Source of the DNA: a virus
Direction: 5' to 3' (one strand)
DNA length: 49,343 nucleotides
IMG/VR virus record: IMGVR_UViG_3300033571_018524
Location: 1-49,343 of that record
The notes beneath the pieces are model-generated. The model was not told the DNA's origin and did no database searches. It was given only the letters and a program-made list of their open reading frames with translations. Shown piece after piece: positions 20,558 to 27,653 of the stretch; within the stretch, counting starts at the first letter, position 1, and every line of letters starts with the position of its first letter. Position numbers and translations under genes: made by a program.

Positions 20558-21001
20558 TTACTCCTTGTGCCAATCTAAATCTACTGGTTGCTCTTCTGGC
20601 ATTTGACCATCTGGTTTAGCAGCAAGTCTTGCCATAGTAGCATCAATTTCTGCTTGAGCTTTATTTTCAGCAATTTCTAATTCTGATTCAAGCTTCTTAT
20701 CTGCTTGTGTATTTTTAGCATCTATCTCTTTATTATCGAGTTGTGCCTTCATAATATCTTTTGCACCGCTTTGTCCAATCAATAGACCAGCAAGTGTTCC
20801 TGTAATAAATGTTGCTACGCTTCCAAGGACATTAAAAAACATTTTATCGTTTTCTGATTGTGCTCCAATTGGTTGCGTTACAAATAAAAGTCCATATAAA
20901 ATTCCTACAGCCGTAAGGAATAAAATAGAACCTAATGTGATTCCTAAAATAAATTTTAATCTAGCGTCTAAATCCTGTGGACTTAATCTTTCTTTAGCCA
21001 T
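20558..21001 (-). CDS. Holin-like membrane protein with charged tail
   Basis: 147 residues from ATG 21001, which overlaps the lipoprotein stop. Two membrane helices, about residues 20-40 and 57-78, are followed by a long charged coiled coil. Position just before the endolysin supports a holin role, but the tail is longer than usual. Confidence 0.65.
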   Translation of the reverse strand: MAKERLSPQDLDARLKFILGITLGSILFLTAVGILYGLLFVTQPIGAQSENDKMFFNVLGSVATFITGTLAGLLIGQSGAKDIMKAQLDNKEIDAKNTQADKKLESELEIAENKAQAEIDATMARLAAKPDGQMPEEQPVDLDWHKE

Positions 21002-21212
21002 TTGTAGTACCTGTTTCAGTAGTAGTAGTTGATTGTTTACCAATTACATCTTTAGTGCATGTGCCGCTTGCTTCACAAATTGGAGGGTTGCATTCCGCTT
21101 TTTCCCAATTTACAGGATCCTGGCATGGGTATCTATATGAACCCTGAAAGCCGCAGCTAGTTAATGATAGCATTAGTAGGCCTGATAAAGCAATAGCAGT
21201 TATTCTTTTCAT
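20994..21212 (-). CDS. Small lipoprotein
   Basis: 72 residues. Signal sequence with lipobox LSLTSC (Cys20). The mature part carries five more Cys (YPCQDPVNWEKAECNPPICE) and a Thr-rich tail. The ATG is six bases after TATAAT, so it is leaderless. It would sit on the outer face of the membrane during lysis; a superinfection role is also possible. Confidence 0.8.
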   Translation of the reverse strand: MKRITAIALSGLLMLSLTSCGFQGSYRYPCQDPVNWEKAECNPPICEASGTCTKDVIGKQSTTTTETGTTNG

Positions 21213-21218
21213 GATAAT

Positions 21219-21230
21219 ATTATATCATTT
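21219..21230 (-). promoter_or_regulatory. Extended -10 promoter, leaderless
   Basis: AAATGATATAAT on the minus strand, six bases before ATG 21212. It immediately follows the upstream stop. No -35. Confidence 0.75.
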
Positions 21231-21231
21231 A

Positions 21232-21453
21232 TTAGTCTTTATCTTTAGAACCTTTTGCCCCAAAATATCCACCAATAATACCTATAAGGCCTCCAAGGGC
21301 TGTTTGAACTAAGGTCATTACTTCTGCTGAAACTTCTACGGGTTCACCAGTTTTAGCCGTTTCTAAGGCTGCAGTTACATAATCTCCAACAATGGCAGTA
21401 ATAATTGCAATACCCACCATCATTGACAACATTAAAATTACTTTATCTTTCAT
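21232..21453 (-). CDS. Two-helix membrane protein (holin-like)
   Basis: 73 residues from ATG 21453, with GAGGA upstream; in-frame longer forms lie in the next gene. Two hydrophobic helices with a short acidic loop between (about 5-24 and 48-63) and a charged C-terminus, a class II holin plan. Position in the lysis cassette supports this. Confidence 0.7.
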   Translation of the reverse strand: MKDKVILMLSMMVGIAIITAIVGDYVTAALETAKTGEPVEVSAEVMTLVQTALGGLIGIIGGYFGAKGSKDKD

Positions 21454-21455
21454 TA

Positions 21456-21650
21456 TTAATCCTCTTTTCTTAATGGAATTGTTATTAACCAGATAACTGT
21501 GGCGGCAATTGTAGCTAAACCAACGACATCTTGCGCTGTGCCAGTTAATGTTAACCAAGCAATAAAGAAGCCTAGAAGGGTCCAGACCTGGGCTATGCTC
21601 TCTTTTACTGCCTCCCATATCCAATTAAAAAAACCTTTAATTATTTTCAT
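21456..21650 (-). CDS. Small membrane protein (holin-like)
   Basis: 64 residues; an amphipathic N-terminal helix with Trp, then hydrophobic segments at about 22-37 and 43-58, and a charged end. ATG 21650 touches the PA14 gene stop. A second holin or antiholin is possible. Confidence 0.65.
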   Translation of the reverse strand: MKIIKGFFNWIWEAVKESIAQVWTLLGFFIAWLTLTGTAQDVVGLATIAATVIWLITIPLRKED

Positions 21651-23662
21651 TATATCCTCCTAGTCATGGCTGCTGCCACAATATTACTTGCAATAATTAC
21701 AGGAATTACAACTTCCTGTGCTTTTTCTCTTTGGTCATCTGTCATATCAGATCCCCAATTTGAAATATCAAATATTTTTTCAAAATCTATATCTGCAATT
21801 GCTCCAATTGGATCCGATAAAAATGCTTCTGTGGTAACCTCAGTCGTTGCATCTGCTAATGTATATGGCATAGGAGCATTAGCGTTTTCTTTTATTCTAT
21901 CACCAAATTCTTCCAAAGCTTTTGCAACTGTTGGTTCTGATGCTGCTAATGCTGCTACCTTTGCTAATTCTTCTGTTTTAATTCCAAGACCTTGTGCTAC
22001 CGCCTCTTTTTGTTCTGGACTTAATTTAGTTAATGTATCTTTGCTTGTTAAATCTGCAATTAGGTTTGCCGTTTCTTCTGTGATAGTATTAGGTTGTGAT
22101 GGTTTTTCAGAAGGTTCAGCAGGAGTTGGCTCTGGTTCAGGAGTTGGATCTGGATCTATATCCGATGGCAGAGGTGAAGGCTCTGGTGAAGGCTCAACAG
22201 TGGGCTCTGGTTCAGGAGTTGGATCTGGCTTCGGTTCATTTGTGGTTTCGGAATCTGGAGTCGGAGTGGGATCGTCTGGTAAAGTTTGCTCAGGCGATGG
22301 TTCAGGAGAAGATTCTGGCGTAGGTGCAATTGTTGCATCTGGTGTTGGCTGCGGTTGATTTGCCATAGCAGCAGCAATAGCTGCTTGAACTCTTTGTTGC
22401 TCTTCAAATTGCCAAGTTTCATTATATGAATCCCAAGCATCTTCTATTGCATTATTCATATCAATAATTGCTTGATCATAAGCAAATGTAGCATTATTTT
22501 TAGCAGTCAAGGCATCTGCTGTATTTATTACAGCAGTATCATATGCAGTAGTCTTAGTTGTTAATGTTTGATTATATGTAGTTAATGTATTATTTGCAGT
22601 ATTATATGCAGTAAGTTTTGTATTATATGTTGCTAATTTAATATTGTAATCTGTTTGTGCCGCCGCTTGTGCAGTTACTGCTTCATTATATGCATCAATT
22701 TGAGCTTGTGTAGCACCAGTGCCATGTGAAAATGTATTTGGATTACAAGTAAAGTTTACACCCCATGTATCAGGATAATAACATCCTGCTCCAGTCCATC
22801 CGCCAGGGATTGCCCACCCCAAATGAAAATAACCTGGACCTCCACCATTGTACCACCAAATTTCCACATCTAAAGTTTTATTCTGACTAACATCATATAC
22901 TGGAGAATATTCACTCCATGTAGATCCCTGTTCTACCCATTGATCAATTACTTGTACGCCATTGATGTACATTTTAAAACCATCGTCTGTATATCCTGCA
23001 AAATATGTTGATGTCCAATTTGATGGAACAGTAATTTTTCCAGTAAACTTAACTACAATATTTTCATATCTTCCACATGTTGCAGACCCAGGAGATAAAG
23101 AATTTGAAGTCAATACTCCGCTACACAAATATTGATCTGGGACAGCAGTATTAGATAGCCACAAAAATGAATATTGTCTTGCAAGAATATAAACATCATA
23201 ATGTAATCCAACAGATCCAGCATTTTGAACTATTGATTGGGCTGTTTGTAAATTAGTATTTGCGGTAGAAAGATTTAATTGAGCTATATCAAGAGCATTT
23301 TTAGCAGAATTTTTTTGATTTAATGCTGTAGCAACTGTTGCTGTTTGTCCATCGACTGCTGATTGAGCTAAATTCTTTTCTTCTAATGCCGTTGCTTGTG
23401 CTGCTACCGCCGTATCATATGCAGTATATGCAGCATCTCTAGCCTGTTTTGCAGACACTGCATCATCATACTTATTTTCTGCTATATCTATAAGGGCTTG
23501 AGTTTCAGCTTCTTCGTTTAGATTACTTACTTTTTCATTAAGCTCTTGTATTTCTTGAGCAGCTAAGCTTAATGGATCGTCACTATAAGCAGGTGTTAGG
23601 AATAGCCAACCAAACCCTAAAATGGCTGCTAATGATAATCTCCATGCCTTAGTCCTAGTCAA
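21650..23662 (-). CDS. Secreted PA14-domain surface protein with Pro-rich stalk
   Basis: 670 residues from TTG 23662, with AGGAG six bases before. Order: signal peptide (cleavage near AYS, residue 27); coiled coil to about 145; PA14-like domain about 150-300 (YTDDGFKMYINGVQVIDQW; PA14 domains often bind glycans); a second coiled coil to about 430; a Glu-Pro-Ser/Thr-Pro stalk about 435-535; a helical domain; and a C-terminal hydrophobic segment ending TRRI, which looks like a membrane anchor. It should be exported and held on the cell surface, perhaps binding polysaccharide or blocking adsorption. Alternative: a virion fibre, but the signal peptide argues against it. Confidence 0.75.
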   Translation of the reverse strand: MTRTKAWRLSLAAILGFGWLFLTPAYSDDPLSLAAQEIQELNEKVSNLNEEAETQALIDIAENKYDDAVSAKQARDAAYTAYDTAVAAQATALEEKNLAQSAVDGQTATVATALNQKNSAKNALDIAQLNLSTANTNLQTAQSIVQNAGSVGLHYDVYILARQYSFLWLSNTAVPDQYLCSGVLTSNSLSPGSATCGRYENIVVKFTGKITVPSNWTSTYFAGYTDDGFKMYINGVQVIDQWVEQGSTWSEYSPVYDVSQNKTLDVEIWWYNGGGPGYFHLGWAIPGGWTGAGCYYPDTWGVNFTCNPNTFSHGTGATQAQIDAYNEAVTAQAAAQTDYNIKLATYNTKLTAYNTANNTLTTYNQTLTTKTTAYDTAVINTADALTAKNNATFAYDQAIIDMNNAIEDAWDSYNETWQFEEQQRVQAAIAAAMANQPQPTPDATIAPTPESSPEPSPEQTLPDDPTPTPDSETTNEPKPDPTPEPEPTVEPSPEPSPLPSDIDPDPTPEPEPTPAEPSEKPSQPNTITEETANLIADLTSKDTLTKLSPEQKEAVAQGLGIKTEELAKVAALAASEPTVAKALEEFGDRIKENANAPMPYTLADATTEVTTEAFLSDPIGAIADIDFEKIFDISNWGSDMTDDQREKAQEVVIPVIIASNIVAAAMTRRI
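22060..22345 (-). repeat. Coding repeat: Pro-rich stalk
   Basis: Imperfect tandem codons for Glu-Pro-Ser-Pro and Thr-Pro units in the PA14 protein. The complementary strand shows Gly-Ser repeats, an artefact of the same DNA. Such tracts are prone to length change. Confidence 0.7.
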
Positions 23663-23699
23663 CTATAACTCCTAAACAAACAATTTGTTTATTTAGTTA

Positions 23700-23711
23700 A
23701 TTATATCATTG
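23700..23711 (-). promoter_or_regulatory. Extended -10 promoter of the PA14 gene
   Basis: CAATGATATAAT on the minus strand. The roughly 30-base leader contains a short AT-rich inverted repeat (AAACAA / TTGTTT) right before AGGAG and the TTG start. Confidence 0.7.
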
Positions 23712-23713
23712 AA

Positions 23714-23896
23714 CTACTTAGCGTTATCTGTTTTATAAAAGCCAGTACCTTTAAACTGTATTCCAAAACTGTTATATGCTCTAACCATATTGTATCCGCA
23801 TGACGGACATTGCGGAATTTGTTCTGTATCATTTATGCTTCTTGTTACTTCAATTGATTTATCACAAGTAACACAACCGTACTCATATATTGGCAT
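23714..23896 (-). CDS. FmdB-type zinc-ribbon protein
   Basis: 60 residues. MPIYEYGCVTCDK, then PQCPSCGYNMVRAYNS and IQFKGTGFYKTD, match the FmdB/putative regulatory zinc-ribbon family common in Actinobacteria (C-x2-C twice). Function is not established. The start overlaps the luciferase-like gene stop by 14 bases. Confidence 0.85.
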   Translation of the reverse strand: MPIYEYGCVTCDKSIEVTRSINDTEQIPQCPSCGYNMVRAYNSFGIQFKGTGFYKTDNAK

Positions 23897-24692
23897 TGTT
23901 AATCTCCCTTATAAGCTCTTTTGCCATTTTGTGCATAACATCTTCCTGTTCTGGCTCTACAGGAGAAATCAAAGCATTTGTTATTCCAATTTCAGATAAG
24001 GAAATTATTTGTTTGATTACCTCTTCTTTTGTTCCATAGACGGCAGAATCCATCATCATGTCATTGTTTCCCCATAATTTTAAAATTTTTTCTTCAGCTT
24101 CTTCATTTGTATCTGCTATACAAACTGGAACGGAAACCATTTTGCCTTTACACTTAATTTTATCTTTCATTAAATTTTTATATGTTGAAAGCATCATAAG
24201 CTGTTCATCCGCATATAGCTCAGCATTTTTATTTGCCATATCTGAGTAACCACTGATAATGATTTCTGGTAAATCTTTAGAAATTTTTGTAAATTTTTCT
24301 AACCATTCTTTTGTATAAAAAACTCTTTTTTCTGTAGTATTAATAAGATCAGAAATAAATACTACATCAGAAACACTTGTTTCATGCTCGTGTAGGTCTC
24401 CAGCAACAACATTTAATTTTAATCTGCCTGGCTGGATTTCATTAAAAGAATTACAAATCATATTACAATACTCAGGGCTGATGGCGTAAGTTCTCATGGC
24501 TATAATAAATTTAAATTTATGTGATGTGTCAAGGTATCTTGCACATTTAATCCAATAATCTGATACCGTAGAATGATAAACAAAAAGAATTCCGTCATAC
24601 CCCGTATCATTTAATACATTAAAAAAATTCTTGATACTTTCTGGGTTTTCCATATTAGTTTGAGTATACCTACTCATATAACTAATTTTCAT
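23883..24692 (-). CDS. Luciferase-like flavin monooxygenase
   Basis: 269 residues, TIM-barrel luciferase-like monooxygenase superfamily (FMN or F420 dependent). IAMRTYAISPEYCNMICNSF and QPGRLKLNVVAGDLHEHE correspond to the family's core strands; the C-terminal EVIKQIISLSEIGITNALI is the usual last helix-strand. It is slightly shorter than cellular members (about 300-350). Substrate unknown. Actinobacteria use many F420 enzymes, so F420 is possible. AAGG precedes the ATG. Confidence 0.75.
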   Translation of the reverse strand: MKISYMSRYTQTNMENPESIKNFFNVLNDTGYDGILFVYHSTVSDYWIKCARYLDTSHKFKFIIAMRTYAISPEYCNMICNSFNEIQPGRLKLNVVAGDLHEHETSVSDVVFISDLINTTEKRVFYTKEWLEKFTKISKDLPEIIISGYSDMANKNAELYADEQLMMLSTYKNLMKDKIKCKGKMVSVPVCIADTNEEAEEKILKLWGNNDMMMDSAVYGTKEEVIKQIISLSEIGITNALISPVEPEQEDVMHKMAKELIREINNANI

Positions 24693-24720
24693 AATTTTAC
24701 CTTATTGTTAATATCAATTA

Positions 24721-25128
24721 TTATTTACCACTTTTTTTTCTTTGTGCTGCCAAAGCTGCAAAATCTTTAATCTTTGTTTCTCCCATGTATCCCCATGCGT
24801 ACCCGTCTTCGATCATTTGTTCATTAACAGATTTTGTGGAACCATTTACATAAATCCAACCGAGAATTCTTCCATATTTTTCTGAAGAATCTGGCAACTC
24901 TGTTTTAATAACAACGGATTCAGCATCTTTTATTTTTGCTTTAAGATATTCTTTTGCTTCCAACCCAAGACTTTTTTCAAATTTGTCTTTGGTCCGTGAT
25001 TCTGGAGTATCAATCCCAGCAAGGCGAACTCGTTGGGAGTAGGACACATTGAAGCCAAGGTCAATATCACAGTCAATGGTATCACCATCTACTACGCCAG
25101 TTACTTTTTTAACATGATACTCGTACAT
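24721..25128 (-). CDS. SNase-like (thermonuclease) nuclease
   Basis: 135 residues. VVDGDTIDCDIDLGF, RVRLAGIDTPES and KYGRILGWIYV are the three SNase active-site regions, with both catalytic Arg and the Asp present. No signal peptide, so it would act in the cytoplasm, for example on host DNA or RNA. Its ribosome site GGAG is buried in the hairpin at 25133-25150. Confidence 0.87.
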   Translation of the reverse strand: MYEYHVKKVTGVVDGDTIDCDIDLGFNVSYSQRVRLAGIDTPESRTKDKFEKSLGLEAKEYLKAKIKDAESVVIKTELPDSSEKYGRILGWIYVNGSTKSVNEQMIEDGYAWGYMGETKIKDFAALAAQRKKSGK

Positions 25129-25132
25129 AATT

Positions 25133-25150
25133 CTCCTTAATCTTAAGGAG
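25133..25150 (-). promoter_or_regulatory. Hairpin masking the nuclease ribosome site
   Basis: On the minus strand CTCCTTAA and TTAAGGAG form a perfect 8-bp stem with a 2-base loop. The 3' arm is the ribosome site of the nuclease gene. The 5' arm holds the TAA stop of the upstream 32-codon frame, so ribosomes finishing that frame could open the stem. Confidence 0.6.
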
Positions 25151-25241
25151 CAGTTTTACAGTCATGCTCAGGACTATTCCAGTTATTTATTGTCGCTGTC
25201 TCCCCCGACAATACCTGCGACTCCCCGATGAAGGGGTGCAG
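25143..25241 (-). other. Unusual 32-codon frame or structured leader RNA
   Basis: Six bases after TATAAT (25253-25248) a CTG opens a 32-codon frame (L/M-HPFIGESQVLSGETATI and onward), the same spacing as the leaderless ATG genes here. The DNA is much more GC-rich than its surroundings and also folds: CTGC...GCAG around a CCCC/GGGG stem, and TTGTCG/CGACAA. It may be a CTG-started leader peptide, a regulatory RNA, or both. It ends in the hairpin masking the nuclease ribosome site. Confidence 0.4.
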
Positions 25242-25247
25242 ATTTAT

Positions 25248-25253
25248 ATTATA
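25248..25253 (-). promoter_or_regulatory. -10 box before the structured leader
   Basis: TATAAT on the minus strand just after the HSP20 stop. No -35 or TG extension. It would give the nuclease gene a leader of about 110 bases. Confidence 0.55.
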
Positions 25254-25256
25254 CTA

Positions 25257-25676
25257 TTATTTAATTTTTATGGTTTTAGGCTTTTTCTCTTCTGGAACTT
25301 CTCTGATTACCTTAATAATCAACATTCCATTTTCAAGAGAAGCGCTAGATACTTCCATATATTCACCTAGAGCAAAAGATCTTGTGAATTTACGGGAAGC
25401 AATGCCTTTATGCAATACTTCTGCATCCGTAACTTCTACAATTTCTCCAGTGATTTTTAAAGTACCGTCTTCTACGGTTACCTCAATATCATCCTTTGAA
25501 AATCCTGCTACTGCAAGTGATACTTGAAATGTATCTTCATCTAGCTTTAATACATCATAAGGCGGATAAGATTGACGTGATGCAAGATTATGCACATTAG
25601 CCATTCTTTCTAACTCTCGATTAAAGCCAATAAAAAATGGATCCCTAAAAAGATCCAATGCAAATTGTGTTACCAT
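25257..25676 (-). CDS. HSP20 small heat-shock protein
   Basis: 139 residues. The alpha-crystallin domain spans about residues 35-130: YPPYDVLKLDEDTFQVSLAV, AGFSKDDIEVTV, and the end motif ASLENGMLIIKVI. The C-terminus KKPKTIKIK holds the I-x-I tail that docks into neighbours. It holds unfolding proteins and may stabilise virion assembly. Its leader has a stable hairpin at 25705-25731. Confidence 0.92.
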   Translation of the reverse strand: MVTQFALDLFRDPFFIGFNRELERMANVHNLASRQSYPPYDVLKLDEDTFQVSLAVAGFSKDDIEVTVEDGTLKITGEIVEVTDAEVLHKGIASRKFTRSFALGEYMEVSSASLENGMLIIKVIREVPEEKKPKTIKIK

Positions 25677-25704
25677 TTTATTCCTCCTTCAAGCGAATAA
25701 ATTA

Positions 25705-25731
25705 ATATAGGTCCCTTTTGGCGACCTATAT
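25705..25731 (-). promoter_or_regulatory. 5'-terminal stem-loop of HSP20 mRNA
   Basis: 9-bp stem ATATAGGTC / GACCTATAT enclosing a GCCAAAAGG loop with two more pairs. The transcript should begin within this stem. It does not cover the ribosome site GGAGG, so it looks more like an mRNA stabiliser than a classical thermometer. Confidence 0.65.
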
Positions 25732-25733
25732 AT

Positions 25734-25742
25734 ATTATAGCA
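25734..25742 (-). promoter_or_regulatory. Extended -10 promoter of HSP20
   Basis: TTTGCTATAAT on the minus strand, TG extension present. The leader is about 50 bases and includes the hairpin. Confidence 0.7.
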
Positions 25743-25767
25743 AATTTTTAATTTATTGTATAGTTAA

Positions 25768-26016
25768 CTAGCCTAATAATTTTTTTACAGTTGGGACACA
25801 ATTTGGAACCTTTTTACCATTTTTGGTTTTCCATCCAATTTGTTCAAATCCTTCCCAACATGGATTAGATTTTGATACTTCACTTGCATATAAAGCACGT
25901 AAATGTGCTGTGGCACGAGATTTAGATGGATGGCATCCTACTAGTTCGCCAGTTCCTTCTTTAACGACTGCATATCCTTTACAGCCTGCAGTTCCCTGTT
26001 TAATTTGCCAAGGCAT
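25768..26016 (-). CDS. Conserved small phage protein with four Cys
   Basis: 82 residues. GTAGCKGYAVVKEGTGELVGCH and, at the end, NPCWEGFEQIGWK and VPNCVP match a small protein I recall from several tailed-phage groups, function unknown. The Cys may form disulfides or bind metal. Downstream of Dps; start ATG touches its stop. Confidence 0.65.
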   Translation of the reverse strand: MPWQIKQGTAGCKGYAVVKEGTGELVGCHPSKSRATAHLRALYASEVSKSNPCWEGFEQIGWKTKNGKKVPNCVPTVKKLLG

Positions 26017-26471
26017 TATAAGTTAAAAGTTGTCCCCAATGAGGCACGAAGTTTCCATTGCCATTTTTGATGAACATCTATCCTCTCTGCTATAAAATTA
26101 GCTACCCCTTCTTCACCTGCTTGAGTTGCAATAGGGAAAGCATTTTTTAAATCATTAATAATAATTTCATTTGAATTATATAAAGACTGAAGCATTGCTA
26201 TTGGATTGCTAATTTCTGGAGTTAAATCGTATTTAACATTTGACATCATTAAAGAATCTGATATGCTAAAAGAAGCTTTTGCTCCAAATCGTCTAATCCA
26301 TTCTGCGTAATCATCTACAGAATTCCATGCATCTTCATAAATCTCGCCAAAAAATGAATGGAACTGATCAAAAAGTATTCCTTCTACATCCCAATGATAC
26401 CCATGAGCTTTAGAATAGTAAACAAAAGCGTTGGCCTGGAGCTTTTTAAGGGTATATATTAATTCTTCCAT
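26016..26471 (-). CDS. dps: Dps-like ferritin
   Basis: 151 residues, four-helix ferritin fold of the Dps type. Ligands of the intersubunit ferroxidase site are visible: His26 (YHWDVEG), His38 (FHSFFGEIYEDA) and Asp53/Glu57. There is no long basic N-terminal tail, so DNA binding may be weak. It would oxidise and store iron using peroxide, fitting the AhpC/AhpD set. ATG 26471 lies six bases after TATAAT, hence leaderless. Confidence 0.85.
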   Translation of the reverse strand: MEELIYTLKKLQANAFVYYSKAHGYHWDVEGILFDQFHSFFGEIYEDAWNSVDDYAEWIRRFGAKASFSISDSLMMSNVKYDLTPEISNPIAMLQSLYNSNEIIINDLKNAFPIATQAGEEGVANFIAERIDVHQKWQWKLRASLGTTFNL

Positions 26472-26477
26472 ATATTT

Positions 26478-26489
26478 ATTATAGCATTT
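26478..26489 (-). promoter_or_regulatory. Extended -10 promoter of dps, leaderless
   Basis: AAATGCTATAAT on the minus strand, six bases before ATG 26471. No -35. Confidence 0.78.
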
Positions 26490-26494
26490 ATTGG

Positions 26495-26992
26495 TTAATT
26501 GTTAAAGTCAAAGATCAAAGAAGCTCTAGGTTCAATAGCCACTGCTTGATGAATTGTTCCTGCAGGCATAAAAAATAAGTCCCCAGGCTCTAACTTATAG
26601 GTTTTTTGCAGCCCATCTTCTTCAATTATATAATTTACAGATCCCACACATTGCCAGGTTAGCACATCCTGGGAATCATGGTGCTTAATAAATTTATCAT
26701 TATTGGCTGCTAAGTTAATAGAAGCTTTTACCTCAAAATCTTCATTAATGTATTTTAATATATTTGGATAATCTGTATTCTTTAAAATGTCAAAGGTTTT
26801 ATCATTTTTTAATTCCCAAACATGCATATACATTCTTCCTTGAATTAAAATGTCTGTTGTTTGATTTAAATTATTTTTAAGTAAAAGTTCATTATTGTTT
26901 TTTGATTCTATTTTATATTTATAATTTAAAATATCAATAAAGTTTTCCCAATTTGGTACGTCGCTAAATATATGTTTTTTATGACTAATCAT
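26495..26992 (-). CDS. JmjC/cupin-like protein 1
   Basis: 165 residues. FIKHHDSQDVLTWQCVGSVN gives His104-x-Asp106, and EPGDLFFMPAGTIHQAV gives His148; with the fold this is a cupin or JmjC-type iron site. PRASLIF after it holds a possible 2-oxoglutarate-binding Arg. It is a paralogue of the next gene and shorter at the N-terminus. It may be a protein hydroxylase. It overlaps the second member by eight bases. Confidence 0.7.
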   Translation of the reverse strand: MISHKKHIFSDVPNWENFIDILNYKYKIESKNNNELLLKNNLNQTTDILIQGRMYMHVWELKNDKTFDILKNTDYPNILKYINEDFEVKASINLAANNDKFIKHHDSQDVLTWQCVGSVNYIIEEDGLQKTYKLEPGDLFFMPAGTIHQAVAIEPRASLIFDFNN

Positions 26993-27653
26993 TTAAGTTT
27001 TGAAAATGAAAATTCATAATTAAAGTTGCTCGTGGCTGATCAACTATTACTTCGTGAATAACCCCTTTTGGAATAAAAATAACATCACCTGGGCTTAAAT
27101 TATATTCAGTAAAATTTCTACCCTCAACATTTAATGGAACTTCAAATTGATCAGAACTAACTCCATCATAAATTTTATAAGTTACTGTGCCAATACAGTG
27201 CCAAGACAGTACGTCTACAACGTCTTTATGTGGGCTATAATATGATTCGTTACCGACTAAATTAACTAAAGACTTAATACCCCATTGAGTAGTGCCTATA
27301 ACTTTTGTAAAAATATCAGTAAACTCTTTAGATTCTGGAATAAATTCTTGTCCATTAACCCTATCGTCGGGCCCTTGAGACAAAACATTCCACACCTGCA
27401 GATCCATTTTATTATAAATTAAAATATCAGTTTCTATAGTTTGAGGAATCCCATCAATAAAAACTCCTTCTTTTACAATAAATCTTTTATCTCCTGATTC
27501 AACATGTTTTTTTTCAGGATTATTATATTTATTGTTAATAGCAGAAACAAAACTTGACCAGTCTGGGTTTTTTGATATTAAATTTTTAAAATATACTTCT
27601 TTTGTTTCTGACTTTGCTTTGATAAAATCATTTTTAATTGATTCTATATTCAT
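26985..27653 (-). CDS. JmjC/cupin-like protein 2
   Basis: 222 residues. SPHKDVVDVLSWHCIGTVTY gives His142-x-Asp144; SPGDVIFIPKGVIHEVIVDQ gives His200, and PRATLI follows as in the first member. A tandem, diverged duplication. The N-terminal 80 residues are helical. It sits between a 2OG oxygenase and its paralogue, so the three probably act in one pathway. Confidence 0.7.
   Translation of the reverse strand: MNIESIKNDFIKAKSETKEVYFKNLISKNPDWSSFVSAINNKYNNPEKKHVESGDKRFIVKEGVFIDGIPQTIETDILIYNKMDLQVWNVLSQGPDDRVNGQEFIPESKEFTDIFTKVIGTTQWGIKSLVNLVGNESYYSPHKDVVDVLSWHCIGTVTYKIYDGVSSDQFEVPLNVEGRNFTEYNLSPGDVIFIPKGVIHEVIVDQPRATLIMNFHFQNLND

Noticed and set aside
20994-21212. Lipoprotein as a spanin
   Set aside because: Spanins bridge to an outer membrane; the inferred host is an actinobacterium without a classical one.
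21666-22358. Plus-strand frame with Gly-Ser repeats
   Set aside because: Mirror of the Glu-Pro-Ser stalk in the PA14 gene; starts at no promoter and has no ribosome site.
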